A DNA stretch of 64,000 nt from Reyranella sp. Its GTDB lineage: Bacteria; Pseudomonadota; Alphaproteobacteria; Reyranellales; Reyranellaceae. Positions 44,397 through 53,425 of the stretch are shown here, in pieces. A program made the position numbers and the translations under genes. Below the pieces are notes generated by a model. That model was not told the DNA's origin. It did no database searches and worked only from the letters and a program-made list of their open reading frames with translations. Each line of letters starts with the position of its first letter. Positions within the stretch are counted from its first letter, which is position 1. Where the stretch lies: positions 1 through 64,000 of the forward strand of contig JAUXWB010000396.1 in assembly GCA_030684475.1 (NCBI GenBank). The letters are read 5' to 3'.

Positions 44397-46844
44397 ATGG
44401 ACTCGCTGCCTGTCGACGAGGCTCTGCCGCGCCTGAAGGAGGCGCTGGCAGTGCGCAATGCCGCCGTGCTGGTCGCCCCGCCGGGCGCCGGCAAGACGAC
44501 GCGCGTGCCGCTGGCGCTGCTCGATGCACCGTGGCTCGAAGGCCGCCGGATCGTCATGCAGGAGCCGCGCCGGCTCGCCGCGCGGGCGGCGGCGCGCCGC
44601 ATGGCGGCGACCCTCGGTGAGACGGCGGGTGAGACAGTGGGCTATCGCGTGCGGCTCGACAGCAAGATCGGGCCGCGCACGCGCATCGAAGTCGTGACCG
44701 ACGGGCTGTTCCTGCGGATGCTGCAGGATGATCCGTCGCTGGACGGCATCGGCTGCGTGATCTTCGACGAGTTGCACGAGCGCGGCCTGGAGACCGACCT
44801 GTCGTTCGCCCTGGTGCGCGAAGCGCAGACGGCGCTGCGCGAGGACCTCCGGGTCGTGGCCATGTCGGCGACACTCGATCCCGGGCCGGTTGCGGACAGG
44901 CTGGGCGGCGCTTCCGTGATCGAAAGCGCCGGCCGCATGTTCCCGGTAGACACGCGCCATCTCGACCACGAGGCAGCGGGACGCATCGAGGATGCCGTAG
45001 CCGCCGCGATCCGGCGGGCGCTGGCCGAAGAGAGCGGCAGCGCGCTGGTGTTCCTGCCTGGCGTCGGCGAAATCCGCCGGGTCGAGGAGCGGCTGCAGGG
45101 TCTCGGCCCCGCGATCGACATTGCGCCGCTCTACGGCGATCTATCGCCGGCCGACCAGGACCGCGCCATCGCGCCATCTCCCGCCGGCCGGCGCAAGGTG
45201 GTGCTGGCGACCTCGATTGCCGAAACCAGCCTCACCATCGAGGGTGTGCGGATTGTGATCGATTGCGGCCTGATGCGGGTGCCGCGCTTTTCACCGCGTT
45301 CGGGCATGACACGGCTGGAGACGGTGCGCGTGAGCCAAGCCTCGGCCGACCAGCGCCGCGGCCGCGCCGGCCGCCTGGAACCCGGCATATGCTACCGGCT
45401 GTGGACCGAGGAGGCCGAGCGCGGGCTGCTGCCCTTCACGCCCCCGGAAATCCTCGATGCCGATCTGGCGCCGCTCGCGCTGGAGCTGGCGGCCTGGGGC
45501 GTGGCCGATGCCGCGAGCCTGCCGTGGCTGACCCCGCCGCCGGCAGCGGCGCTCGCCGCGGCCCGGGGACTGCTGGCCGACCTCGGCGCCACCGACGAAG
45601 CCGGCACGATCACGCCGCACGGCCGCGCCATGGCCCGCCTCGGCCAGCATCCGCGATTGGCGCACCTCGTGCTCAAGGGCCGCGAGCTGGGTCAGGGCAA
45701 GGTCGCGGCCCTGCTGGTGGCGATCCTGGGCGAGCGCGATTTCCTGCGTCTGCCACCGGGGCAACGCGACGCCGACCTGCGCCACCGCGTCGATATCGCG
45801 CTCTCCGGAAAGGCGCCGCGGCAGATCCTCGAGGTCGCTCGGCGCCTGACACAGGGCCGCGATTCGGACAGTTCCATGACCGGCGCCCTGCTGGCGCTCG
45901 CCTACCCCGACCGCATCGGCCGCCGGCGCGCCGGCAAGGCGGGACGCTACCTGTTGTCGGGCGGTCGCGGGGCGGCCCTGCCGGAAGGCGATCCGATGAC
46001 GAACGAAGAGTTCCTGGTCGTGGCGGATCTCGACGGCTCGACTCAGGACTCGCGCATCTTTCTCGCCGCCCCCGTCGCCGCCGCCGAGATCGAGGAGCTC
46101 TATGCCGACCGCATCGTGGCGGAAGAAATCGTGCACTGGAGTCCGCGCGAGGGCGCCGTTCTGGCCCGCCGTCGCCGTCGCCTGGGCGCACTCCTGCTGG
46201 AGGACAAGCCGCTCGCCCGGCCCGACACGGAAAAACTGAAGGCCGCCATGCTCGACGGCATCCGCCAGCTCGGGCCCGGCGCGCTACCCTGGAGCGACGA
46301 CTTGGCGAAATGGCGGGAGCGCGTGACCTTCATGCGCACCCACGACGAGACCTGGCCCGACCTTTCCGACACTGCCCTTGTTGGCACGCTCGACTCTTGG
46401 CTGGGACCTTTCCTTAACGGCGTGTCGCGCCGCGATCACCTGGCGCGCGTCGATCTCGCGGCGGCGCTGAAGGCATTGGTGCCCTGGGACCGGCAGCGCG
46501 ACCTCGACCGGCTGGTGCCCAGCCACATCGAAGTGCCGAGCGGCTCACGCGTGCCGGTGGACTACACCAATCCGGCCGAGCCTACCCTCTCGGTGCGCCT
46601 GCAGGAGATGTTTGGCCTCAGCGACACGCCGCGGATCGCCGGCGGCAAGGTGCCGCTTACCGTGCACCTGCTGTCGCCCGCACGACGGCCGGTGCAAGTG
46701 ACGCGCGACCTCGCAAGCTTCTGGGCCACCGGCTACAAGTCGGTGAAGGCGGAGCTGAAAGGTCGCTATCCGCGCCACTACTGGCCGGACGACCCGCTGA
46801 TCGCCGAGCCGACGGCGCGGGTACGGCATCCCCGGCCGCGCTGA
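44397..46844 (+). CDS. hrpB: ATP-dependent RNA helicase HrpB
   Basis: 815 aa DExH-box helicase. Walker A is APPGAGKTTRVPLALL (about 27-42), motif II is DELHER (near 125), motif III SATLD, and the C-terminal RecA domain has TSIAETSLTIEGV and QRRGRAGR. The HrpB C-terminal domain ends with the typical RFLSPAxRPVQVTxDLxxFW-like segment (here LLSPARRPVQVTRDLASFW) and YPRHYWPDDP. The length is normal. HrpB is a non-essential helicase whose bacterial substrate is poorly known. It converges with the DUF2798 gene. Confidence 0.95.
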   Translation: MDSLPVDEALPRLKEALAVRNAAVLVAPPGAGKTTRVPLALLDAPWLEGRRIVMQEPRRLAARAAARRMAATLGETAGETVGYRVRLDSKIGPRTRIEVVTDGLFLRMLQDDPSLDGIGCVIFDELHERGLETDLSFALVREAQTALREDLRVVAMSATLDPGPVADRLGGASVIESAGRMFPVDTRHLDHEAAGRIEDAVAAAIRRALAEESGSALVFLPGVGEIRRVEERLQGLGPAIDIAPLYGDLSPADQDRAIAPSPAGRRKVVLATSIAETSLTIEGVRIVIDCGLMRVPRFSPRSGMTRLETVRVSQASADQRRGRAGRLEPGICYRLWTEEAERGLLPFTPPEILDADLAPLALELAAWGVADAASLPWLTPPPAAALAAARGLLADLGATDEAGTITPHGRAMARLGQHPRLAHLVLKGRELGQGKVAALLVAILGERDFLRLPPGQRDADLRHRVDIALSGKAPRQILEVARRLTQGRDSDSSMTGALLALAYPDRIGRRRAGKAGRYLLSGGRGAALPEGDPMTNEEFLVVADLDGSTQDSRIFLAAPVAAAEIEELYADRIVAEEIVHWSPREGAVLARRRRRLGALLLEDKPLARPDTEKLKAAMLDGIRQLGPGALPWSDDLAKWRERVTFMRTHDETWPDLSDTALVGTLDSWLGPFLNGVSRRDHLARVDLAAALKALVPWDRQRDLDRLVPSHIEVPSGSRVPVDYTNPAEPTLSVRLQEMFGLSDTPRIAGGKVPLTVHLLSPARRPVQVTRDLASFWATGYKSVKAELKGRYPRHYWPDDPLIAEPTARVRHPRPR

Positions 46845-46847
46845 CGC

Positions 46848-47093
46848 CTATCTCTGCTCGATGACGCGGGCCAGCAGGCGCCGCATCACCGGCATCAGGA
46901 ACAGCATGATGGGGAAGGCCAGGATCCACGAGGCGATCCATGACTCCATCCAGCGCGACAGCATGCCGTCGACAAAGCCGATGGCCCGAAGGGTGGCCAC
47001 GCCCGAGACCAGGAACGTCATGATGAACGTCAGGGCCAAAGGCAGGGCGAAATGCATCGTGCGGGCGGGGAGTTTCTTCACGGCGGCCGGCAC
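46848..47093 (-). CDS. DUF2798 small membrane protein
   Basis: 81 aa with two hydrophobic spans (HFALPLALTFIMTFLVSGVATL, about 14-35, and WIASWILAFPIMLFLMPVMRRLL, about 52-74) and a basic N-terminus, matching the DUF2798 pattern (two-helix inner-membrane protein, function unknown). It is divergent from the amidase gene across 50 bases. Confidence 0.85.
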   Translation of the reverse strand: MPAAVKKLPARTMHFALPLALTFIMTFLVSGVATLRAIGFVDGMLSRWMESWIASWILAFPIMLFLMPVMRRLLARVIEQR

Positions 47094-47143
47094 AATATGG
47101 TACGGGCAATGGACGCGTCCATTGCCGGAACGGAAACCCTCCC

Positions 47144-48601
47144 ATGTCGCTCGCCCTACCCTTCCAGACCGCCAAGCAGCTCGCCGCGGCAGTTCGAAAG
47201 AAGAAGATCGGCTGCCTCGAACTGCTCGACCTCTACCTGAAGCGGGTCGAGGCCTATAATCCCGAGCTCAACGCCGTCATCGCCACCGACATCGAAGGCG
47301 CGCGCAAACGGGCCAAGGCCGCCGACAAGGCGGTGAAGGAAGGCAAGAAGCTGGGGCCTCTGCACGGTGTGCCGATGACCATCAAGGAATCGTTTGACGT
47401 CGCGGGCCACCCGACGACCTGGGGCGATCCGGCCTTCAAGGATACCATCGTCAAGACGGACTCTCTGGTGGCCCGGCGCATGACCGCGGCCGGCGTGACG
47501 CTTTTCGGCAAGACCAACGTGCCGCTGAACCTGGCCGACTGGCAGAGCTACAACGAGGTCTACGGCTCGACCAACAATCCATGGGATCTCGGCCGCACGC
47601 CGGGAGGCTCGTCGGGCGGCGCGGGCGCGGCGCTGGCCGCCGGCCTCACGGGCATCGAAGCCGGCAGCGACATCGGTGCCTCGATCCGCAACCCCGCGCA
47701 CTACTGCGGCGTCTGGGGCCACAAGCCGACCTGGGGCGTGGTCAGTCCCAAGGGCCACGCGCTTGCCGGCAACGTCGCCTACGGCGACATCGGCGTGGTC
47801 GGTCCGCTGGCCCGCGGCGCGGCGGATCTTGAGATCGCCATGGACGTCATGGCCGGGCCCGACGCGATCGACGGTCGCGGCTGGACGCTCAGCCTGCCGC
47901 GCTCGAAAAAGAAGAAGCTGCGGGACTTCAAGGTGGCGGTGCTGCTCAGCGACCCCAACGCCGAGGTCGACGGCTCGGTGCAGGCCGAGATCCAGAAGCT
48001 CGCCGACTTCCTCGCCAAGAGGAAGGCCAAGGTGAGCACGACGGCGCGGCCGGCCATTGACACCGCCGAAATGAACGATGTCTTCATCCGGATGCTGCGC
48101 GCGGCGACGTCGACGCGGATGACGGACGCCGTGTACGAGCAGGCCCTGGCCGATGCCAAGAGTCTGCCGACCTCCGACATGAGCTATTTCGCCCAGATGC
48201 AGCGCGGCAATTCGCTACCACACCGTACCTGGCTGCAGCTCAACGAGAAGCGCCATCGGATGCGGCTGGCGTGGGACTCCTTTTTCGAGGACTACGACCT
48301 GATGCTGTGTCCGGTCGCGGTGACGGCGGCCTTCCCGCACGACCAGGCGGGCCTGCGCCATCTGCGGACCATCGTGGTCAACAACAGGAAGGTGCCGGTA
48401 GTCGACCAGATCTTCTGGGCCGGTTATGCGGGCCTCACCTATCTTCCGTCGACGGTGGCCCCGATCGGCCAGACCGCGGACGGCCTGCCGGTCGGCGTCC
48501 AGATCATCGGCCCGCAGTACGGCGACTACGGCTGCATCCAGTTCGCCAAGCTGCTGGAGAAGGAATACCGCAGCTTCGAACCGCCCCCCGCCTACAGCTG
48601 A
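47144..48601 (+). CDS. Amidase signature family enzyme
   Basis: 485 aa amidase with the Ser-cis-Ser-Lys triad: Lys81 (MTIKESFD), cis-Ser157 in [14 protein letters not shown], and nucleophile Ser180 in [12 protein letters not shown]. It hydrolyses an amide, which cannot be named. The family also includes GatA, but no gatB/gatC is near and the C-terminus ([29 protein letters not shown]) fits stand-alone amidases. It precedes apt by 14 bases, so the two may form an operon. Confidence 0.93.
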   Translation: MSLALPFQTAKQLAAAVRKKKIGCLELLDLYLKRVEAYNPELNAVIATDIEGARKRAKAADKAVKEGKKLGPLHGVPMTIKESFDVAGHPTTWGDPAFKDTIVKTDSLVARRMTAAGVTLFGKTNVPLNLADWQSYNEVYGSTNNPWDLGRTPGGSSGGAGAALAAGLTGIEAGSDIGASIRNPAHYCGVWGHKPTWGVVSPKGHALAGNVAYGDIGVVGPLARGAADLEIAMDVMAGPDAIDGRGWTLSLPRSKKKKLRDFKVAVLLSDPNAEVDGSVQAEIQKLADFLAKRKAKVSTTARPAIDTAEMNDVFIRMLRAATSTRMTDAVYEQALADAKSLPTSDMSYFAQMQRGNSLPHRTWLQLNEKRHRMRLAWDSFFEDYDLMLCPVAVTAAFPHDQAGLRHLRTIVVNNRKVPVVDQIFWAGYAGLTYLPSTVAPIGQTADGLPVGVQIIGPQYGDYGCIQFAKLLEKEYRSFEPPPAYS

Positions 48602-48615
48602 GCCCAGGAAGGCAC

Positions 48616-49143
48616 ATGAGCAAGCACATCGATCTCAAGAAGCACATCCGCTCGATCCCGGATTTCCCCAAGCCGGGCATCCTGTTCTATGACATCTCGA
48701 CCCTGCTGGCCCATGCCAAGGCCTGGCACGAGACCATCGAACGGATGGCCGACGCGCTCAGGCCCTACAAGCCCGACGTGCTGGCCGGCGTCGAATCGCG
48801 CGGCTTCCTGCTGGCGGCCCCCCTCGCGCTGGCGCTCGGCACCGGCTTCGTGATGATGCGCAAGCAGGGCAAGCTGCCCGGCATCACGGTGCGCCACACC
48901 TATGCGCTGGAATACGGCACCGACACGATCGAGATCCAGCAGGACGCGATCAAGAAGGGTGCGCGCGTCGTGCTGGTCGACGACCTGCTGGCCACCGGCG
49001 GCACCATGGCCGCCGCGGTGAAGCTTCTGCAGCAGGTCGGCGGCGAGGTGCCAGCGGCGGCCTGCGTGATCGAACTCACCTTCCTGGAGGGGCGCAAGAA
49101 GCTCGACGTGCCGGTGGAGACGCTGCTCAAGTACGACAGCTGA
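48616..49143 (+). CDS. apt: Adenine phosphoribosyltransferase
   Basis: 175 aa type I phosphoribosyltransferase converting adenine and PRPP to AMP in purine salvage. The N-terminus is [23 protein letters not shown], where Apt has FxDITxLL, the flexible-loop region is [16 protein letters not shown], and the PRPP-binding motif is [13 protein letters not shown] (near 118-130). The length is standard. AGGAA precedes the ATG. Confidence 0.95.
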   Translation: MSKHIDLKKHIRSIPDFPKPGILFYDISTLLAHAKAWHETIERMADALRPYKPDVLAGVESRGFLLAAPLALALGTGFVMMRKQGKLPGITVRHTYALEYGTDTIEIQQDAIKKGARVVLVDDLLATGGTMAAAVKLLQQVGGEVPAAACVIELTFLEGRKKLDVPVETLLKYDS

Positions 49144-49200
49144 GCGCGACCGCTTTCCGCCCTACCGCCAAACCGGCTACGATGGCGGGGGGAGGAATAA

Positions 49201-50292
49201 ATGATCTCAGTTCCAGAGTGCTTTTCCGAAAGCTATGCCGAGGCGCGCCCGAAATTCTGCAGCGCGGCGGCACAGGCAGGCGGTGCGTTGCGTTCCTGGT
49301 TCAATCCCAAGGCGCGCGGACCCAACGGCGAGGCGCTCTATCTCGACACCGCGCGATTCGGGTCGGCGGATGCCGCCAACATGCTGGTGCTGATCGCCGG
49401 CACCCACGGCGTCGAGGGTCATTGCGGCTCGGGGGCGGAGATCGCCTGGCTGCGGACCGGGGGGCCGGACCGGCTGCCCAAGGACACCGGTGCGCTGGTC
49501 GTCCACGCCATCAATCCCTACGGCTTCGCCTGGACCCGCCGCGTGACCGAGGACAACGTCGATCTCAACCGCAACTTCGTCGATCACGACAAGGGCTACC
49601 CGGAGAACGAAGGCTACCTCGCCCTTGCCGAGGCGATCCTTCCCCGCGAATGGAACGAGGCCAGCACGGCAAAGACCGAGGCCGTGTTCGCGGCCTACGC
49701 CCAGAAGCATGGGGCCTTCGGGCTGCAGGGCGCGATCAGCTCCGGCCAGTACAGCCATTCCGACGGCGTCTTCTTCGGCGGCAACGGACCGACCTGGAGC
49801 AATCGCACCATCCGGGCCATTGCCCGCGAGGAACTGTCGCGGGCGCGCCGAGTCGGGATCATCGACTTTCACACCGGCCTCGGTCCGTTCGGCCATGGCG
49901 AACTGATCTGCGCGGTAGCGCCCACGGCAAAGTCATTCGCCCGTTCCAAGGCCTGGTACGGCGACGAAATGACCTCGCCGGAGAGCGGTACCTCGACCTC
50001 GGCGGTGGTGGTGGGCTGCATGACGGATGCGTTCCCGCAGGAATTGCCCGACGCCGAGGTGACGTCGATCGCGGTCGAATACGGCACCTATTCCGTGCCC
50101 GAGGTGCTGGGAGCGGTGCGCGCCGACAACTGGCTGCACCAGCGCGGCGACCTCGGTTCGACCCTGGGCCGCAGCCTCAAGGCCGACATGAAGGAGCGCT
50201 TCTTTCCATCGGGCGACAAATGGCGGGAGATGGTGTGGACCCGCGCCGACCAGACCATCGGTTGGGCACTCAAGGGGCTCTGCGGACCATGA
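49201..50292 (+). CDS. DUF2817 zinc-carboxypeptidase-like (M14-related) protein
   Basis: 363 aa. The zinc-site pattern of M14-like hydrolases is visible: IAGTHGVEGHCGS (H-x2-E, about 67-79), NVDLNRNFVDHDKGYPEN, and IDFHTGLGPFGHGE with the third His; TSIAVEYGTYSV may hold the catalytic Glu. The N-terminal SVPECFSESYAEARPKF is characteristic of DUF2817. There is no signal peptide, so it is cytoplasmic. The substrate is unknown; succinylglutamate/aspartoacylase-like deacylation is a possibility. ATG 49201 follows GGGAGGAATAA. Confidence 0.88.
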   Translation: MISVPECFSESYAEARPKFCSAAAQAGGALRSWFNPKARGPNGEALYLDTARFGSADAANMLVLIAGTHGVEGHCGSGAEIAWLRTGGPDRLPKDTGALVVHAINPYGFAWTRRVTEDNVDLNRNFVDHDKGYPENEGYLALAEAILPREWNEASTAKTEAVFAAYAQKHGAFGLQGAISSGQYSHSDGVFFGGNGPTWSNRTIRAIAREELSRARRVGIIDFHTGLGPFGHGELICAVAPTAKSFARSKAWYGDEMTSPESGTSTSAVVVGCMTDAFPQELPDAEVTSIAVEYGTYSVPEVLGAVRADNWLHQRGDLGSTLGRSLKADMKERFFPSGDKWREMVWTRADQTIGWALKGLCGP

Positions 50293-50302
50293 GGGGCCGC
50301 GG

Positions 50303-52114
50303 GTGAGCATCGTCTCCCCCAGCGAGGACTCGTCCCGGCTCCGGCTCCGCCGGGCGCTGCAGCAGGCGCCGCTGTTCGCCGAACTCGACACCAAGAGCCT
50401 GATGGTGGTCGAGCGCGAACTGGCGCTCCTCGTCCTGCCGGGCGGCACACCGCTGTTCCGCCAGGGCGAGGCCGCCGACGCCGTTTACCTGGTGGCGAGC
50501 GGCTGCCTCGGCGTATTCCGACACCAGGAAGACGAAGTCGATGAGCCGATCCTGATCGCCGAGATCACGCCGGGCAACATCGTCGGCGAGATGTCCCTGC
50601 TGTCCGAAAGCGAGCGCACCCGCAGCGTCGCGGCGTTGCGCGACAGCGAGGTCTGGCGGCTGTCCCGTGCCAATTTCGACACCCTGACGGCGCAGCATCA
50701 CGAGGTGCTGCCGACGCTCATGCGATACGTCGCGGCGCGCAATGCCGCCCCGCTGGGCAAGCGCCGGCGCCAGCCGCGGACCTTCGCCATCCTGCCGGCC
50801 GGACCCGGCGTGCCGGCGGCGCGTTTCGCGGTGCTGCTGGCCGGTGCGCTGGGCCGCATCGGCAACCAGGTCCAGATGCTCGGTTCCGACTCGCTGGACG
50901 AGGAACCGGAATGGTTCGCCCGCTGCGAGATGGACTCGTCCTTCGTTCTCTATCGTGCCGACCCGACGCTCACGCCGTGGACCGAGCTCTGCCTGCGGCA
51001 GGCCGACTGCCTGGTGGTCGTGCGCGATGCCGACTCCGGCTTGCCGACCAGGGTGCCCTTCGAGATCGAGGCGGCGCGATCAGGCGCGGTGTTCCACCGC
51101 CGCCGCGAACTGGTGCTGTTGCACGAAGGGCACGATCCAGAGCCAGGTTCGACGACTGCCGCGCTGGCGGGCGGGCTCTACGGCCAGCACCATCACGTCC
51201 GCCTCGACGTGCTTGCCGACGTAGACCGGCTGGGGCGGCTCCTTACCGGCCACGCCGTCGGCCTCGTGATGGCCGGCGGCGGCGCACGGGCCTTCACCCA
51301 CATCGGTGTGGTCAAGGCGTTGCGCGCCTCCGGCGTGCCGATCGACCTGATCGGCGGCACCAGCATGGGCGCCATCGTGGCCGCCGGCGTGGCGGCGCGC
51401 TGGACCGACGAGGAACTCGTGGCCCGGTTCCGGCGGTCGTTCGTCGATACCAATCCCCTCAGCGACTACACCATCCCGGCGATCTCGCTGTTCGCCGGGC
51501 GCCGTGTCGGGCGCCTGCTGCGCGCGGCTTTCGAGGAGCGGGACATCGAGGACCTGATACTGCCCTTCTTCTGCGTCACCGCGAATCTCACCACCTCCAC
51601 CGCCGACGTCCATACGGTCGGCCGCCTGTGGCGCTGGCTGCGCGCCAGCGTATCGATCCCCGGCGTCCTGCCGCCTTTCAACCAGGCGGGCGAAGTTCAT
51701 GTCGACGGTGGCGTCATCGACAACTTCCCGGTGCGGGCGATGCGCCGCCTGGGGCGCGGCGTGACCATCGGCGTCGACATCGACACCGGCGGCGCGCTGG
51801 CGGCGGGCGCCGGCGTGATGGAGCCCTGGTCGGCGTGGGAATTCTTCCGGCGCCTGATATGGCGACGCGACGAGACGCTGCCGATCCCCTCGATCGTGCG
51901 CATCCTGCTGCGCTCGGCGCTGGTGTCCAGCGCCGAGCGCGCGATGGAGGATCGCATTGCCGCCGACCTGCTGATCGTGCCGCCCATGAACCACATCGAC
52001 CTGCTCGACTGGACGAGCTTCGATGCCGCCGTCGAGGTCGGCTATCGCACCACGATGGAGGCTCTCGACAAGGCCCGCGCTGCCCCGACCGGCGCCCGGC
52101 TCTTCGTGGCGTGA
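50303..52114 (+). CDS. Cyclic-nucleotide-binding domain fused to patatin-like phospholipase
   Basis: 603 aa from GTG 50303. Residues about 10-140 form a CRP-like cyclic-nucleotide-binding domain (GTPLFRQGEAADAVYLVASGCLGVF, PGNIVGEMSLLSESERTRSVAALRDSEVWRLS). A middle region follows. The patatin domain (about 318-600) has the oxyanion loop GGGARAFTHIG, nucleophile GTSMG and catalytic DGG (DGGVIDNFP). This architecture is the bacterial counterpart of neuropathy target esterase, a lysophospholipase. Ligand regulation by a nucleotide is inferred from the domain only. It lies 10 bases after the DUF2817 gene. Confidence 0.92.
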   Translation: MSIVSPSEDSSRLRLRRALQQAPLFAELDTKSLMVVERELALLVLPGGTPLFRQGEAADAVYLVASGCLGVFRHQEDEVDEPILIAEITPGNIVGEMSLLSESERTRSVAALRDSEVWRLSRANFDTLTAQHHEVLPTLMRYVAARNAAPLGKRRRQPRTFAILPAGPGVPAARFAVLLAGALGRIGNQVQMLGSDSLDEEPEWFARCEMDSSFVLYRADPTLTPWTELCLRQADCLVVVRDADSGLPTRVPFEIEAARSGAVFHRRRELVLLHEGHDPEPGSTTAALAGGLYGQHHHVRLDVLADVDRLGRLLTGHAVGLVMAGGGARAFTHIGVVKALRASGVPIDLIGGTSMGAIVAAGVAARWTDEELVARFRRSFVDTNPLSDYTIPAISLFAGRRVGRLLRAAFEERDIEDLILPFFCVTANLTTSTADVHTVGRLWRWLRASVSIPGVLPPFNQAGEVHVDGGVIDNFPVRAMRRLGRGVTIGVDIDTGGALAAGAGVMEPWSAWEFFRRLIWRRDETLPIPSIVRILLRSALVSSAERAMEDRIAADLLIVPPMNHIDLLDWTSFDAAVEVGYRTTMEALDKARAAPTGARLFVA

Positions 52115-52157
52115 GCGGTGCGGCGCCTTGACAGGTCGCCTTGCTGCCACCCACTAT

Positions 52158-52173
52158 TTCACCAATCGGTTAA
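52158..52173. promoter_or_regulatory. Imperfect dyad in the arsR promoter
   Basis: TTCACCAATCGGTTAA is an imperfect palindrome (TTnACCnATnGGTnAA) 22 bases before the arsR start. A TTGACA at 52128-52133 upstream gives a likely -35 with CACTAT as a weak -10. The arrangement suggests autorepression by the ArsR-family protein. Confidence 0.45.
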
Positions 52174-52195
52174 TAAAGAACAAGGTACGAAACGA

Positions 52196-52570
52196 ATGAC
52201 GCCGGACCGTCTCGGCGCGACCTTCGCGGCCCTCTCCGACCCGACACGGCGGGCCATCCTGGCGCGCTTGATGCGCGGCGAAGCCGCGGTCGGCGAGCTG
52301 GCTTCGCCCTTCGACATGACGCTGCCCGCGATCTCCAAGCATCTCAAGGTACTGGAGCGCGCCGGCCTGATCGAGCGCGGTCGCGACGCCCAGCGGCGAC
52401 CGTGCCGACTCGTGGCCGAACCACTGCGCGAGATTTCCGAGTGGGTCGCCGCCTATCGGCAGTTCTGGGAGCAGCGTTTCGACCGGCTGGAGGCTTTTCT
52501 GCAAGAGGCACAGGCGGCCGGTCGGCCACGTACCGGGAAGGGAAAGGCTCATGCCCGCAAAGGCAAGTGA
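52196..52570 (+). CDS. ArsR family winged-helix regulator
   Basis: 124 aa. The winged HTH is clear (ATFAALSDPTRRAILARLMRGEAAVGELASPFDMTLPAISKHLKVLERAGLIERGRD, about 8-63). No metal-binding cysteines are present, so it is of the metal-independent type that pairs with SRPBCC/AHSA1 genes. ATG 52196 is chosen as the start of homology. The 3' end overlaps the SRPBCC gene by 20 bases, giving a classical ArsR-AHSA1 pair. Confidence 0.92.
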   Translation: MTPDRLGATFAALSDPTRRAILARLMRGEAAVGELASPFDMTLPAISKHLKVLERAGLIERGRDAQRRPCRLVAEPLREISEWVAAYRQFWEQRFDRLEAFLQEAQAAGRPRTGKGKAHARKGK

Positions 52571-53030
52571 CGCTCTACGAATGGACAGCCGCGAATTCAC
52601 GCTGACACGCGTGCTGAGGGCACCACGCGACCTGGTGTTCCGTGCCTTCGTCGACCCCGAACGCATGAGGCATTGGTGGGTGCCGCGCGGTTTCACCATG
52701 CTGTCATGCAAACTCGACCTGCGCGAAGGCGGTGCCTGGCGCATGACCATCCGCGCCGAGGAGACCGGCGCGGTGCAGACCGAGGTCGGGGTCTACCGCG
52801 AAATCCGCGAGCCGGAGCGGCTGGCCTTCACCCACGCCTGGGTCCGCGCCGATGGCACGCTCACCCAACAGACTCTGGTCACGGCCACATTTGTCGAGCG
52901 CGGCAACGGGACGGAGGTGAGCTTCCGTCAGGAGGACTTCGCCACGGCCGCCGCCTGCCTGTCGCACGAGAGCGGCTGGGGCACCTCGCTCAACCAGCTC
53001 ATCGGTTACCTGGCCGAACGGGGAAAATAG
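52551..53030 (+). CDS. SRPBCC (AHSA1-like START) domain protein
   Basis: 159 aa ligand-binding fold protein: FTLTRVLRAPRDLVFRAFVDPERMRHWWVPRGFT at the N-terminus (Pfam AHSA1 pattern), GGAWRMTIRAEETG, LAFTHAWVRADG and a C-terminal WGTSLNQLIGYLAE helix. Such proteins bind hydrophobic ligands, and those paired with ArsR regulators probably respond to or modify a small molecule. It starts inside the arsR gene (20-base overlap), and the NTF2-like gene follows 13 bases after its stop. Confidence 0.9.
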   Translation: MPAKASDALRMDSREFTLTRVLRAPRDLVFRAFVDPERMRHWWVPRGFTMLSCKLDLREGGAWRMTIRAEETGAVQTEVGVYREIREPERLAFTHAWVRADGTLTQQTLVTATFVERGNGTEVSFRQEDFATAAACLSHESGWGTSLNQLIGYLAERGK

Positions 53031-53043
53031 GGGAGTGGACGAC

Positions 53044-53412
53044 ATGGCGACACCAGCGGCGCAGCATCTTGAGACCTTGCGCGATCTCAACCGCAACTAC
53101 ATCCGCTCCGTCGAGGAGGCGGATGTGCGCTGGTTCGACGCGCACCTGGCGGACGACTTCCACAACACCAACCCCGACGGCTCCCTGATCGACCGTGCGG
53201 CCTTCCTGGCACAGATCGGGCGCGGCTCGGCGGTCAGGAACATCCAGGAGCACGACGTCAAGATCAGGCTGCTGGGCGACTTCGCCATCATCCACGCGCG
53301 CACGACCTACACCAAGCCCGACGGCTCGACTGGCGGCGGTCGCTACACCGACGACTGGCAGCGCCGGCCGGAAGGCTGGCGCTGCGTATCAGCCCACGTC
53401 AGCCGCTTCTGA
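53044..53412 (+). CDS. SnoaL/NTF2-like protein
   Basis: 122 aa cone-fold protein (LRDLNRNYIRSVEEADVRWFDAHLADDFHNTNPDGSLIDRAAFLAQI..., then VKIRLLGDFAIIHARTTYTKPDGSTGGGRYTDDWQRRPEGWRCVSAHVSRF), of the DUF4440/SnoaL type that binds or isomerises small molecules. A GTG three codons upstream (53035) is an alternative start; ATG 53044 has AGGGGAG at better spacing. It is third in the ArsR operon and next to the MFS gene. Confidence 0.85.
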   Translation: MATPAAQHLETLRDLNRNYIRSVEEADVRWFDAHLADDFHNTNPDGSLIDRAAFLAQIGRGSAVRNIQEHDVKIRLLGDFAIIHARTTYTKPDGSTGGGRYTDDWQRRPEGWRCVSAHVSRF

Positions 53413-53425
53413 GCGCACCAGCGCA

